Of a stretch of 64,000 bases of DNA, positions 22,295 through 35,787 are shown one piece after another (the stretch's first letter is position 1; every line of letters begins with the position of its first letter). Under the pieces are notes generated by a model. That model did no database searches. It had not been told where the DNA came from and saw only the letters and a program-made list of their open reading frames with translations. The position numbers and the translations under genes are program-made. Origin of the DNA: Ascochyta rabiei (Eukaryota; Ascomycota; Dothideomycetes; Pleosporales; Didymellaceae); the NCBI RefSeq assembly GCF_004011695.2, contig NC_082426.1, positions 868,001 through 932,000 on the forward strand. The letters run 5' to 3'.

Positions 22295-25200
22295 TCGGCC
22301 GGCTTTGGGTAGGGAAGGGCAGCAGAGCGAATGGAGAGGGTGCAAGGAATTAGGGTTGCGGGTGCATTAGAAGAATGGAGCGATTACGGGGGTGGGTCGT
22401 CTGAAGGTTTGTTAGCGACTGTTGGACGTGTGGCCGTGCAGGTGCTTTGTGCAGGTACTTTGTGCTGGTGCTTTGTGCTGGTGCTGGTGCTGGTGCATCG
22501 TGGCCTACAAATACTCGCAGTCGGTGTAGGGAAGCACTCACAAGATTAGGTGGACGAACGGCGAGTGCACGTTCGCGTAGGTGATCGAGTCGAGTCGCGA
22601 GGCGGGTAGTCACAGCTAGTCAAAGCTGCAATGACGTCCAAGAAACTGCGAGGACGTTCGAGTCTGGGGGAGAGAGTTGGTGCAGCTTCTGGGGGGAGAG
22701 AGTTGGTGCAGCTTCTGGGGGGAGAAGAGAGCGCGGTGGAGCAAGGCCGGTGGCTTCCGTGTCTTCCTATCGTGCGGTGGAGTGAGCGGCGGGGGGTGAG
22801 GAAGGCACGAGTCGAGGGCGAGGCTGCGCTATGTGCGGTGTGTGGAGAGACGAGACAAGACCAGAGGAGCGGGCACGAGTGTCGAAACGGTGCAGTGTCT
22901 GCAGGTGGGCCGGCTTAAGGGGACCTGAGGCTGGCACTGGCCTGGAAAAGTGTTGGAGACCGAGCACGGGGGAGGGCAGAGTGTTGAGGAGCGGTAGCGC
23001 AGGTGAGGTGCAGGGCCGCCCATTGGGGCAGTTGCTGTACCGGGGCGTCGTCTGAAAATCGCTGGACCCAGGCCGCCAGAGCCAAAGCCACCAAGGATGT
23101 GCCGCACGGCCTTGGATTGATACGCGGCGCTCTTGACCAGGGCCGCTGCAGCACCAGTGCACAAGCGAGTGGCTAGCGCGCAGCACGATCCACGGCCCAA
23201 CAGACCAGGGCCAAGGCGTTGCGCGCAGCGATGCAGCCAAGCGGCAGCGACCGGGTGCTGCGTGGGCGTGGGCGTGGGCGTGGGCGTGGGCGTGGTCGAG
23301 CCAGAGCGAGGCGCGAGGCGTGAGGCGTGAGGAGCAAGATGCTGCCGTGGCTGCGCCGTCGGCGGCCTTCACCCACGCTGCGACGAGACAACAAAGAACT
23401 TGCTGGTACGCGCGCACGCACGCACGGTAGCCGGAGGCGGAGATGCTGCGCAGTGGCGCCAACCGATTGCACGGCCTGCCACTGCTTTACCACTCGAGTA
23501 GGTAGGTAGTGCACATGCCGAACCGATTTCACCTAATCTCCCTCCCGAGCACAGCGGATGCGGCACCTCTGGCACGGCCGCAGCTCGAAACGGCGGAACA
23601 GCACGCCAGCCGTCGAGGCGGCGCCGTGCTGGACCATGTTCGCATGACGCTGCGCGGCTGCCCGCAAGCACTCCTCATTCCATCGCTCATCGCCGCTGCC
23701 CGTCCTGCCCGCGCACCATGGCTTGGCCTGCCCACATGGGCTGACATACCACCACCACCACCACCACCACCACCACCAGTGTACCACCCACCGCGCGGGG
23801 GCTAGCAGATGGGGACTGCGACCGCTACCTACGTGACTTTTGCGCGCCCAGCGTCCAGCATCTGCTGCCCAATGCCGTCACTGCTGCTGCCAATGGACGA
23901 CGCGTGCGAATCAAGGTGACGGGGACGCGCGACGGTGACAAAACGCGTGTGCGCGCCACCGACGCTCATTGCTCGTCCCAGATGGTCGTCGAGGGCCAAC
24001 GCTGGCGAAGCTTCGCCTCTGCTCGCGCACAAGCCAGGCCCTGTCTGAGCGAGCCGTGATGTCATGGAGAGGGGGGCTGATGCAAACGGAAAACGGACAA
24101 GGGCTGCATTCCCCCGCCGTCCGCCGCCGTCGTGTCTACACAGTACGCTGGCGGTCTTGACACCTCGTAGAGTCCTGGAAAGAAGCTTTCGCGGTACCTG
24201 GATGATCGGAGCAAGCAGCCTGCGGCTTCGTGCTCGCAGCCACACCTCTTTCGAGCAACTCTTTCGTCAAGCTGCTCAGAAGGGGAGGAGATCGTCGGTC
24301 CTGACGCTCCACAGAAGCAGTTGGCTCTAACCACCAATCAATCCCCTGCGCTAAGCTATACCTGCTTTGACCCCCTGCCCAACCATAGGCGAGCCGTCAC
24401 CAAACTCTAACAAAACGCAATCCTTGGGTCCTGTTTTTCAACGCTCCACAGCAACCCCGTCTTAACGTCCATGGGGCGTGGAGAAATCTCACGGCACGCA
24501 TGGAAACGGCAGTACCCCAGACACCCTTGGCTGATAGGCCTCGCACGTCTACACTGCAGCCTTGGCTTGTCCAAGACCACAACTCTACAGATGCATTGGC
24601 CTAGCAAAGCGCTGGTGCGAGTGGCTTCACCCATTTCCCCGCACTGTTGAGCGTCGCCCTCGTCTGTCTTGCACCGCGCTAGCAAACCTTGCGGGAGTGC
24701 AACCTCTGTGTGCGTCTTGTGCGTGGCAAAGTGATCACGCCTGTCGCTGTCCCAAGTCCACCGTCGAAAAATTGGCTTTCTACAGCCATGCTCCTTCTGT
24801 GGTTCCCAGATCGCGCGCTCGTCTGTATCTGTCCATGGGCTGATGGCGCGACTTGTCTCGAGCGGCGCCTCACTGCGGTTGCAAGTCAGCTGACATCAAA
24901 GTCCCACAAACACCACCACACTATCGCTCTATCACCGGTGCTTTTCCTGTCGCTGATAACGACCAACTTGGGCTCGCTTATAAATCATCTGAGACCTTGC
25001 GGAACCTTCGACTAGGTACGAGTCACCGTTATCGTCATGGCTAGTTATGCTGAGAGGACGATCAAACATGGTGAAGGGGGTAAGGGGGGGTTCATCCTCT
25101 TATCGCATCTTGAAACGCATCTTGTTCGCCCGTTTTTCGACTTCCTCATGATGGCCAGACCGTAGATTCACGCGGCACTATCCCGCATTCTGGCGAGCAC

Positions 25201-28200
25201 TCCGAGCACGCCCCACCTTCAAAGGCGTTCTAGCCGGCAGAACAGGCCAGCTTCAGCCACTCATTTCTCAGCAATGACCCTGCCGCTTCACCGCCCGCAG
25301 CCCCGTCGAGGCCGCCGTTGCTCACCATCGATCTCCACCAGATGGTCGATCGCAGCTGTGCGCTTTGACCCGAGCGCGTCGGGAACTATACCTTGTACAG
25401 ACGCCCTCCGCACGCTGCTCCAAGAGAACAGCACGGCACGGCCAGCAACGACACGAAGACTGCGTCGTACAAGCGCGCAACTCAGAGATGCCCAAGTCAA
25501 AGGCAGTGGGTTCCCACGACGAAATTTGCTCCCCGTCCCCACTGTCGCGCTGCAGTCAGATCCATCCAACCCTCATCAACAGAAACGCGTTGCACATCCG
25601 GCGAATGGCATCTACAAATACCACCCTGAGCTATCAACGAACGTGGACGGCCTTGACTCTTCTGGGCCTGGATAATACCAACGATTGCCAGGCTTGCTCA
25701 GCGCACCGCGTGACCCGAGTGATGGGCTAACTGCTGCATTTTTCCTTGCGAGACCGACCAAAAAGCAGGGAAAGCGCGAGTTAGATTGATTTCGCTTACC
25801 TCCACGCCAATCTGCCAATGCATCTTTCACCAGAGCTTCAAACCGGATCTCCATCTCAGCCTGTGTTCGAGCTTGGTTAGGAATGGAAGCGTCCTGTCAT
25901 GGCCCATGGCTGGCATAGACATCTGGCATCCCGTTTGATTCCTGTTGCGATGGGTTGCAGTGATGTTTGGCGTACAATGTACCATTGAGAAAAGTGGGGC
26001 GCACAAATATTGGCGGCATGGAGTACGTGAGACAAGTTTACGAGCTCATCTCCGCGTCAACGATGCGGATGGCCTGGTGAGGTCTCTGGAAGACGACGTC
26101 AAGGCCACGTTGGCCCAAGTGGTCCTTGCAGTAACCCAGTCTCCACACTGACAGCAATTTACCTATTTCCCATCGTGATGTGGGATCCGCGGGAGTTCTA
26201 TTTTGGCCTTCACGATACATGATGTCATACGGCGCTCAGTCACAAATATTCGACCCCACCGATGCGATGCGCAAGAACACACCGTACCGAGCGAGCCACA
26301 CGAACAGATATGGTCCATGCTCAGACTTTAACAGACCACGGCGAGAATCCAGCCTTCGCGATCTACAATCACTACACCGCTCTTCCAACGACTCATTCTC
26401 TTCACCTAGATAGACACAGTCTAACCAAGTGCAGCTCTCTCGGTAGAGTTTTCGCGGGCACGGAAGTCCTTGTTTCCTTGTTGGAGGCTCAGAGGAGAAA
26501 GCCGTCGCATGCACTTTTGGGAATGCGCGGACCCGCACACGCCCCACTCCCACCTCGTAGATCTGGCCGAAACGGACAGCAAATTAACAAAGCGTCAGCA
26601 ACCATGGCCCTGATCACTCGATTATAATCAGATGGCTCTGCTACCCGTTTGTCATGTCAAGTCTTGAGAACCGCATGCCCAGCGTTTGCTTTATAGTTCA
26701 GCTTATCCGTGTTGTAGACTGAAAACACAATTCGCTCTAGGATGTTAACCTGGCAAATGTAGTTGTTCTGACGTGCAACAAATGGTAACTGCGCAGAAAT
26801 CAATCGCTCGTGTGTTTTGGTGATGTCGAATTTTGGGCCCGAGCGTGACCCACTCATGATTGACAGAAACTTCGTCCAACCCTTGTACTTCCTTTGCATC
26901 CATGGTTCTTCGAGCCTCATTATTGACATGCTGAGGTTCGGGACGGAACCGCCGCAGCCGAGCATCAGCTGCAGCATCCGGCACCGGGCACCCACAATCA
27001 ATTGTTCGGTCTCTCTTGATCGGGCCGTTGAACTCGGCTTCTCTTTCGGGTATCAATCGCCGACCTATCGCAATCGCTGAACTGCATTACCGACACAGCA
27101 GCATTGCGACCGCTCCATGCTGAACACATGTCCGGTTTTTTGTGATCTTCTACGGTACACTTGAACCGCAGCGTGTCAAAGGGCCAGCCGCAGGGCTATC
27201 GCTTATCGGCCTTAACACCTGGGTCGGCTACGTTGTGTAACATCACACCCTGTCAAGGCGAGCAGTCGTGATTTATGAGATTATCCCAACAACACATTGC
27301 GCGACCTCAACTTCTGCGCACGTGAGTAGGGCCAAATGAGGGTGTAGCGCGGGGTAATATTCTTTTTCAGACGCTGAACTGTGTAAATGGTGGCATGGAC
27401 CGAGCCGCTGAGAGACATGACGCCAAGACTATAGAGACTGCTGACGTGAGAATACATGGACTGGTCTACGCTTGATCAAGCCTTCGCTTCGACACAGAAG
27501 AGTAACGTGTCAGCATCGAGACTACGTTTGCCGCAGTCTCTACCAAATCCACCAAGTCCTCCGCGAGATAGCATAATCAAGATGACTACTAAGCTCACGA
27601 ATGCTGTTTCACATTCTAGTTGCGATGTCCGCTGTAACCGATGTTGTGCGAGGAACATCTTAAGAAATCGCCTCCGGCCGCTCAAGATTCTGTTTTTGTA
27701 CCATCCTACCGCTGTCACGTGTTCCAGGCGTAACGCCTTCTCCACAGATGCTCATGCATGCCAGGCGTGAACTCAACCCTAAGACCCCACTCGGCAAACC
27801 CAGCCCGCATTCGAGTGCATACAGAGCAAGCAAATGCAGAAACGGTATAATTCTGGGAATGAAACGATTGGTGCATCAGCTCAGATGAGTCAAGCCCGTA
27901 AAATATGAGGTGATAATATGAGACAGAAACGCGAGAGAGGATTGCTGCGCCAGTCGCAAATGTGTATAAGGCAGGTAGGGAATATACCAATATTACACAC
28001 GCTTGATACGGACCAACAAGCAGAACCACATCACTACCCACACATGGCAGTTGCATACTCCATGTACCCCATACCGCGCCATCGTCTGCACAGACAGGTC
28101 TTGCTAATCGTAGCTCATTACGTGCGACCGCTTACACATCAGCTCTCTCCACCCCATCAGATCGGCAAAGGTCGAGCGTGTGACGGAAGTTATATGCCAA

Positions 28201-31200
28201 TGTACGCTCACAAGTACTACCGCCGTCCAACCTCCGAACACGCAATGAAGTCGCGCATATCAGCGCATATCGGCTCGTGTTGTCTGCTTGGGAAGGGCCA
28301 CTGCGTTCGATGAACGAGGCTCCCTGTAAGATCTGGACCCCTGGACCCCTGGACTGCCTGATAAGCAACAGTGAAAGGATTCTCAGATTCGTCAGAACCC
28401 TAATGACCAAGAATCATAACGCTTCTCCATAGTAAACCAGTACTGGGGCGTTAAGATGCCGCGCTCAAATAAAAAGCAGTACAACAGATAGAATTATGGG
28501 GTTCGTCAAACAGGACGCTGTAATGGTTTCTGTGTTCGCTAGCTTCCTACATGTTTGCTCCAACGCGTTGGCGACTTTTGGTCGTTGTGGTTTGTTCAAG
28601 CGACGGATTGGAGAATTCTCTTCATCTGCTCAGCAGACCGCGATCAAAGCCACAGCAGCGGCGACCATAACAGCAAAACCACCAGCCACCAGCAACACAC
28701 GGTACAAGAACGCATGCAGCATGCATTCTAGCTATTCACACTCAACGCTCTTGCGACGGGTGGTAGAGTGGCAGCTTAAGCTGGGACCATGCTCGACCCC
28801 GGCTGCTCCGCACTTCCGAATGCGGACGAACGGGTGGCACTTGCTGCAATCCAGCCTAGCGGTCTCGGCTGCACGCACGCCCAACAGGGTAGCTTTTCTT
28901 AGCACGTTAGCCCCACCCACCTCGAACGACATGTCTGGAATGGCAGGGACGCTGCACCCACACTCGCCGGCTCACGGCAACGCAAACGGCAGAGGAGCCA
29001 TGGCACCACCGCCTGTTCTGTTGCCATGCACCCTGGGAGCAGAAACCCTGCGGCAATGAGCAGCATGTGGCGCAGATGCAGAGGGGGTGGTGCTTGGCGT
29101 TGACTGGCTGTGCCCTGCGCATTACGGAGCGGCGAAATCCCAACAATCAACCCCCCAACACTCTGCGCGACCTTGTCTGCACCATCGCAGCCACACGCCT
29201 TGATCGCTGCCGTGCCTGCACGACAATCAGGGTCTGCCAGTTCCCAGATGGCCCCATGCCGCTGCTTTGGGACGTGTTGAGGCCCTGCACTTGATCCAAG
29301 GTGGGGCGATGATGCGGGCCGTTGGATCTTTTGGGTTGGGAGACATGTTGGGCAGAAGAGGTGTGGGGATCGAGTGTCATGTCGCTGTGCATGCAGCATG
29401 CAGACCCCTTCAGAAAACCTGCGAGCGTTGCACAATCTGGGGTGAGATGCGGGAGCGCGAGGTAACGCTGTGGAGAGACTTGGATCAGGACCTACGGCAC
29501 ACGATCAGCATCGGCACATCTTGAGGATGCTGGACGTTTGTGTCTGTCCTTGACGGCTGGCAGACCCTGGACGGCTGCTTGCGTTTCAGGGTCTTCCAAG
29601 ACGGCACGAGACACTACGCTCCGGACCCGAACATCGTCCAACACTCGTCAAGCGCTGTACCACGGAACTCCAGACTACGTCAGACAGCGGCCTTTGAAAC
29701 TCACAGCCCAGATACACCTCCAGATCTACCTGCCCCAGCGCCCAATGCACATCTTGGTCGTTCTCGAAAACCCTGGCTACACTACACATCGTCAGTGGCT
29801 TGAAGTCCAAGTCCAAGCAGATTCCAAATTTCGCTCCAGACTCGCGCGCTTGAAACTAGAGACTGGAAACTATCCACCATCTCCGGACTCCACATTCCCC
29901 AAATCACCCACTCCCGCGCCCCAGCACACCGCTCTGCAGTCTGCAGTCACTCACGGGCGCTACGCTTTAGTTTACCCCCCCAACGGCATAGCTTCGGCTG
30001 GCACTACGACATTGTTGAGAGCGGGGTTCGCCGCGACTCAGACTCTCCGGTGTGGACGCTCTTGGGTTACGAAGCTCGAGGAGCCGCTGGCCTCGCGCTT
30101 GTGAATGCACAGCATCGCTCCCCCATGGAGACGGTGTGTGGGCCCTGAATACGCCACAGGGGTTGGTCTGGACGCGAGCGAAGCGGTTCCGTGGTGGTCT
30201 GGAGGCCAGTCGACGGGAGGTCGAGACGCTAGATGGTAGGTTGCTGAGAGGCGAGGTCCGCGGTGGGTCATTGGGTGCAGCGTACACGATGGCTGAAGGT
30301 TTTCCGGTGACGGACATTAGCTGCGGGAGGTTTGTTTGCAGCCGCAGACTTGTGGCGGGGGTAATCTCCTCGACAATACTCGTTTGATGTGCTGATGTTC
30401 CATCGAGACAGGACGTGCAGGGTCCGGACCAGTCTTACTTTCCCGCTGGAGGCGGAGTCATGGACATTTGGAATGAGTACGGACTCTTCATTCATCAAAG
30501 GCCGCGAGATTAAGCATGTTGTGGTTGCTAGCCAACCCCAACGCTATCCATCTTGAACATGACGTCTGTCGAAGAGGGTCCTCTTGCGAGTGATCTGCGC
30601 CGGTAAGCAAATTCAGGGTACATCGTTCGTGTCGACTTGCGGCTAGTAGGCGACACGAATTTCAACGCACTTGTCGCAAATAGGCAGTCTTTAGAGTCGC
30701 CTAGTGCTTGGACGTAGTGTATCTGGGAGGGCGTTTGGGTTTGTCATTCTGTGTGTTCAACTTACCTGAGAATCTGAGGCAAGGGTCGGACGTAACCGCA
30801 GCAGATACGCTGACAATGCGTTTACTGTAGTGAGTCCATGCGAGATCCCAACACCCTGGCTTTGATCTCTGCAACATGTCGTGTCCTCGCTCATCGCGAA
30901 TCTGTTTTCGAACGTGACTAGCCTACGCAGAATCAATCGCAGTTTCAATGCAGTGCAGTCCTGTGAAACCACAGAGATCATGCCGCCGTATGTCACGCCC
31001 TGCGATATCACGACCGATGTCAACACCTGTGTCTGCTCACGTATCACGTACGACGATAAGTTGTGCCACATCTCCAAGCCCTCCTCGAACCTCTCGCACT
31101 CGGTTGAGCTCAGCGCTGCAGATCCCTTTGCGGCTCTCCCAATCCTGCGTGGCGCATCGTAGCGCCTGGGGATCCCCGCGCCATGCATGCAGCACACCGG

Positions 31201-31877
31201 ACCCTGGTTGGAATTTCATGTGAAAGAGGGGTCCAAGGTTCGCCCTGGGCGGTGTCGATCACGACGCGATATGGCAGTGTGAACCCATGGCCTGAGATGG
31301 TCGTGGAGAGGGACAGAATGCAATCCTGCCCCGCCATCCACGTCAGCTCGGAGGGGAGTGTGGGGAATGAACCGTTCCATCGTCGTGTGCTATCTCCCTG
31401 CAGGATGCAGTGCTGCGTCCATGGGCGGTGCAGCAGCTTCTTTTTTTTTTGTTGGGCCACGGAATCTGTTATCAAGCGCCGAGGTAGGGGTGGCCGAGTG
31501 CGGAGGCGTGGAAAGGTACATACAGGTACTTGGAGATACCTCTCGCACACACGGTATCATGCTGCACCCGGAAATGCATGCATCAGCGCCAATGCTGTAT
31601 GTTAAACGCTCGATGGTGTGATTTGTAAACTGCACTTTCTGTTGAGTCGGTGATGGCTTGAAGATGGTTCGGAGATGAGACTTCGAGGTTGGATATGCAC
31701 GACACGTGATTGGACGCTAGAGCATGTGTGAAGCTATGACGAAAGATTCGCGACTTTTGTGCTCGTCAACCCAGTCTTCACGTAAACAGTCGCGTGCTCT
31801 TCTGTAAGCGTGAACATTTTTGAATTGCACGGCATGCACCCCGCAATGCACTGTCTAACACACACATGTAGCACACA
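22295..31877. other. Long gene-poor region (9.6 kb), no gene supported
   Basis: Only short, overlapping, unrecognisable frames on both strands. About 22.6-24.3 kb is GC-rich; the remainder is mixed. Small features seen: 'tgctggtgctttg' units at about 22445-22495, a duplicated 'ggggagagagttggtgcagcttct' at about 22670-22720, a ggcgtg hexanucleotide run at about 23259-23295, an (ACC)n run at about 23748-23779 and a T10 tract near 31441. The first few hundred bases are the 5' flank of the PP1 subunit gene. No tRNA, 5S or transposase seen. Confidence 0.55.
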
Positions 31878-32573
31878 ATGGCGCCGTCCAGAGCAACCCT
31901 CATTCGCCGCATGACCTCCGCATGCGTGCAACCCCGGATCCGCGTCCACGCCAGCACGCGTCTGCTCTCGACACCAGCAACGGTAGTCAGACCTCAGTGC
32001 ATTCAGGCGACCGCATTGCCGCAGTTCCAGGCTACGCGTACTTCAGCACGACCGTATAGTGCGCAAGCAAGCGGCGCACCGCAACCACCAGACTTCCTAA
32101 ACGAGGCCGAACTACATGTCTTCAACAAGATCAAGGGAGAGCTGGAGCCTACAAAACTCGAGGTGCGTGGATCAAGTTGCTTGGGAGGCGGCCTAGAAGT
32201 CCGGGCGAACGGTGTACGCAGACTTGTTGAGACGCACGTCATCTACCACAAAGTGCGATGCTGCCACCACCGGGTCTGCCCACCGTGAGACTCGGGGCCG
32301 GAGAGCTGAGAGCGGTAAACCGACGGAGCCGAACCGACCCGGGCGACAGTAGCAGCAGAAGCTGCACACGCCGTGTTGTGGGAATGGCACGCTGACTAAA
32401 ACTCCCAGGTCCAAGACATCAGCGGCGGCTGCGGCTCCATGTATGCGATCGAGATTGAGTCGCCGAAATTCAAGGGCTTGACTGTGATTAAGCAGCACAA
32501 GCTGGTCAACCAGGTGCTGAAGGAGGAGATTGCACAGTGGCATGGTGTTCAGCTGCGGACGAGAGCGCCGTAG
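31878..32573 (+). CDS. Mitochondrial BolA-family protein (BOL3/BOLA3/AIM1-like)
   Basis: BolA3-type proteins act with monothiol glutaredoxin and NFU late in mitochondrial Fe-S delivery to [4Fe-4S] enzymes such as lipoate synthase. Two exons, 31878-32162 and 32409-32573, are joined at phase 0 across a 246-nt intron (GTGCGT donor, CTCCCAG acceptor); the product is 149 residues. Seen: an Arg/Ser/Thr-rich N-terminus without acidic residues (MAPSRATLIRRMTSACVQPR...), fitting a mitochondrial presequence, then the BolA core LNEAELHVFNKIKGELEPTK, VQDISGGCGSMYAIEIESPK, FKGLTVIKQHKLVNQVLKEE and IAQWHGVQLRTRAP. The conserved Cys of SGGCGSMY and His of KQHKLVNQVL, ligand candidates in this subfamily, are present. 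The intron is the longest in the window and open in frame for part of its length. Confidence 0.93.
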
Positions 32574-33141
32574 AGATGGGTGCCAGGTCATGGACGAGCT
32601 GTAAGAATACTGTAACACTCATGTATGCCGGGGAATTGATTTACGATGGCAATTCGTTGATGGCAGTGAAATGCGATCTTTTGGCGAAGATATATTTGTT
32701 GATACGATTTCGATGATGAACCTTGTATTGAGAGATAATGCTGACTAAATTCGGTATTTGTAAACTCCATGTTTGGTTGTGGTTCTTCTCAGGCGATGGA
32801 TGCGATGGTATTATTATACGGTCCTTCAGTGATAGACGAGCACGACGCAAGCGAAGCCACTACGAAGAAGTATGGTACCAAGAACAGCGAGTGGAAGCTG
32901 GTGGTGAGATTGGTCGAGAAAAAGATGGTCCAAATTGATGCTGTGGTAGAGTTGTAAAATTGTGTCGCGCTCAAACTATGTTTCAACACCACAGAAGTTT
33001 TTACGCTACCAGACACGCTCTATGATAGAGTATAAAGAAATATCTTCCCTCGTCCATTCTGCCTCGCATCTTGTCTCTTCACACACACATTCACAATAAC
33101 ATTCACCACCCAAAACCCACGATCCCAACCCACCATCCACA
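32574..33141. other. Intergenic, no gene seen
   Basis: AT-rich spacer between two tandem + strand genes. It contains a TATA-like box annotated separately. Confidence 0.5.
33031..33038 (+). promoter_or_regulatory. TATA-like box (TATAAAGA)
   Basis: Lies 111-104 bp upstream of the ATG at 33142, followed by a pyrimidine/CA-rich leader. Assigned by position only. Confidence 0.4.
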
Positions 33142-33783
33142 ATGAACACAACTCACAACACCCACCAAATCCCCTACGATTCCGCAACCCTACCAGACGG
33201 CAGCAAAGTCCTGATTTCGCAAGCCCAAATGGCCTCCTGGAACATCGAGACACTGCAGCAAGCCGCGCGCATCACAAGCTGGAACGCCTCGACTGGCGAA
33301 TTCGTCTTCGCCCAGGAGCCAGCCCACACGCAGAGCAAACTGAGTCCGAAGAAGACTCTTGCTGCAGCCAAGCGCGCGCTCCAGCGGTGCCAGGCCAGCG
33401 TCGCCGCAGCCAACGCTGCAGGTGGCTGTGCGGCGACTCCCTCCCGGGCTGAGCAGATCCTGGGGACCTCCCGGCCAGGGCTGACGAGACCGTCTGTATC
33501 CTCGTTGCCGCCGTCTTATGCGCCGGATCTGCAGGATGGAAGTCCTCCTGTGGCGGCATCTTCGACTGCGTGCGGGTCTAACGCTGGGGCCTGCATGTTC
33601 TTGCTGGTGCTCGTCCTTCTGTTTCTCGTCCTGTATACGGGCAAGGAGTACTTTGTGCGAGAGCCGGCCACGCATGAGCGTCTGGGCCGGTTGCTGATGG
33701 AGGGTGTCTGTCGCGATGTTAGCGTGAGGGGGTGTATGGAGCTGGTTAAGGAGGGGAGGGTGGCGAGGGCGAGATGGTTGTGA
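33142..33783 (+). CDS. Hypothetical single-TM protein
   Basis: No family recognised. This 213-residue single-exon frame has a good context (cacaATGAACACA) and a TATA-like box about 105 bp upstream. Seen: an N-terminal block with PDGSKVLISQAQMASWN and IETLQQAARITSWNASTG, a Lys-rich helix (SPKKTLAAAKRALQRCQ), a Ser/Pro linker, one strong hydrophobic segment (CMFLLVLVLLFLVLYTG, about residues 149-166), then a basic C-terminus (EYFVREPATHERLGRLLMEG ... CRDVSVRGCMELV). No signal peptide, so a tail-proximal anchor is likely. Codon use resembles neighbouring real genes. Confidence 0.65.
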   Translation: MNTTHNTHQIPYDSATLPDGSKVLISQAQMASWNIETLQQAARITSWNASTGEFVFAQEPAHTQSKLSPKKTLAAAKRALQRCQASVAAANAAGGCAATPSRAEQILGTSRPGLTRPSVSSLPPSYAPDLQDGSPPVAASSTACGSNAGACMFLLVLVLLFLVLYTGKEYFVREPATHERLGRLLMEGVCRDVSVRGCMELVKEGRVARARWL

Positions 33784-34883
33784 GAGAGGTCTTGATTGAG
33801 CGCGCTTGAGCTTTGATTGAGAATGTACGGAACTGAGACTTTGATGACGACTGTTCTTGTGTGAAGCTTGATCTCTTTAGCTGAAGACACATATCGCTGG
33901 ACCATGGCTTTGTCCATGCATTCCCTTGACATGAACCATGGCTCTACTCACACCAAAATCTCACTGACCCAACGTGATACTGGAAACGAATAAAATGTGA
34001 TGGCCTGCAAAGGCTCTATTCAAACTTCGTATCCAGTTCTATCATCCTAGTTCTACACAAGACACTCCACAAACACTCCTGAAAAGGCGTCAATCCATCT
34101 AAACTTATCAAGGGAACGATCGATTGAGTCCTGACATCTCACACGTTCACCAACCTCACCCACAAGTAAACGTCAACAACACATTGAAGCATCGCAAACG
34201 CATTGCTCAACAAACTCCCATTCAATTCCATCATCTCTCAGCGGTACAGCATTGCCGCGCCCAGGGCCCTACATCCACGCTCTCAGTGGTAGTTCCTCTT
34301 TTCATCCTCCGGCCACACGCAGCAGAGACTCGCGTATCGACAATGGAGACGTTTCCGGTACTATGGATCCTAGATGTGGATCCTGAATATCGGACCGCCA
34401 GCACCCACATCAATCTCCCTAGCGTGTGTGATCTCGAGTCAGTTCTGACTGACCGATGCTAGGTATCGAATATAGGCAACGACGGTGAAAATGCCGTCAG
34501 CGACATAGATTGTGATGGTCCGTAGGATTCTTTGTATTGTCTTGATAACGAATGTCTATCTCAGATACTTTGGGAGTCCTCTATGCATCGCTCATCTCAT
34601 AGCGTTCAGAGTTCCAGGAGGGGTGTGATTGAGCAGGGGATGAGGATTAGCTGCCGATGTGCAGTGACTCGAAGATGAATATTGTGTTCGAACAATCGAC
34701 TCTCCACCGCATTTTGTGAGAGTGGGGCAAGACAGAGAAACTGTGGGACAAAACTGACAATCATCGAGGCTCGCATTCGTTCTATCTGTGCGTTTTTGAC
34801 CACGTTAAGCCCCGCCATGGTCGCTTTCCAGGAGTTACACTGCACTCAGACGTAACAAATAGCCTCCAATACTCAATCGCTTG
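33784..34883. other. Intergenic, no gene seen
   Basis: Spacer between converging genes; only short unconvincing frames. Confidence 0.5.
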
Positions 34884-35787
34884 TTATATAAAAGGTATCC
34901 AAACACGTGTGCGCACTCGATATGCCTTGTAATCGTCGCCGAAGAATTGGATAAGGTGTTTCTCTTCGTCTGCTTCGTATCAGTAAGGTGTCCTCGCAGT
35001 GAAAAGTAGTAAACTTACGGTTGATTCTTGTCTTGAAGAAGTACCACAAGACTCCAGCATAGGCCAGAGTGCATAAAGTGTTCCCAAGCATGACTTGGGT
35101 GCCAATGCCCCACCAGAAGAAGCCAAAGTACGATGGATGGCGGAGGTAGGCATACAACCCACCCGTGACAAGCTCATGGCCCTCGTTCTTGCTCGACTGA
35201 ACCGTGTGGTTGAAGTTTGTGCCCGCTTGCGCCATGGCAATGCTCCTGACCACCTGTCCCACCAACACCATGGCAACGCCCAACAGTATAACCAACGGCG
35301 AATGAATCTTCGACTGCCACTCAGAAAAGAAGTAAGACGTGATCAAGGTCTCGACGAAGGCCGTTGTGTGCGCAATTCGGTACTGGCTGCCATTCGTGAG
35401 GAGATACGATGCTACGGAAGCGCTCGGTGTGTTGTACGCGGCTGTAGTGTAGAACTCGAGGAAGTGAAAGACAGAGAGGGCACCGAGGAAGAGAAACGGC
35501 CGCCAAAGGTGGCTGCCATGGTATGCAAGCTGTGCTGCAAGAAGGAAACCAACCATCGCAGCGTTGCCCAAGATAAAGGCACGAAGCCCAATGCCTGCGA
35601 GTGAACGCTTTCCAGTGGGAAAGAACTCTGCCGGGACATAGTTGGCAGCTTTGACCTGCACGTTCGAAGTCTCCCGCGCGCGCACGCTGGCGTCAAGCTC
35701 TGGAGTCCACTGACCCTGCTGTGCGGGGCGATTCACAGGGAATGAGATGTTGTCGTGTGACGACGTCGCTGATCCATTCGAGGCCAT
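34884..35787 (-). CDS. STE14: Protein-S-isoprenylcysteine O-methyltransferase (ICMT)
   Basis: Methylates the C-terminal prenylcysteine of CaaX proteins (a-type pheromone, Ras, Rho) in the ER membrane, using S-adenosylmethionine. Two exons, 35787-35019 and 34969-34884, with a 49-nt intron (GTAAGT donor, CAG acceptor), give 284 residues. Splicing restores INHEEKHLIQFFGDDYKAYR followed by VRTRVWIPFI, carrying the conserved HEE and 'YxxYxxxVpxxIP'-like end; without it the frame runs into nonsense. Other motifs: RPFLFLGALSVFHFLEFYTT, an NHTVQ site preceding VTGGLYAYLRHPSYFGFFWW (the RHPxYxG(F)xxW motif) and several TM helices. The N-terminus (about 1-60) is polar. It is divergent from the acetyltransferase gene across about 370 bp. 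Confidence 0.95.

Noticed and set aside
22600..24330. Many long overlapping frames in the GC-rich segment
   Set aside because: Few stops because of high GC; all six frames are equally open, products are Arg/Ala/Pro-rich without motifs.
28750..28815. tRNA-like text (ggtagagtggcagc..., gctcgacccc)
   Set aside because: Acceptor and T stems do not pair and no consistent anticodon arm can be drawn.
28496..29059. 187-codon + strand frame
   Set aside because: No recognisable domain, several equally long frames overlap, and the composition is unlike the clear genes in the window.
29538..30104. 188-codon + strand frame
   Set aside because: Translates to low-information Pro/Ser/Thr/Arg text; no motif, no promoter or intron signs.
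30757..31197. 146-codon minus-strand frame
   Set aside because: Some protein-like text but no family match I can name and an equally plausible frame on the other strand.
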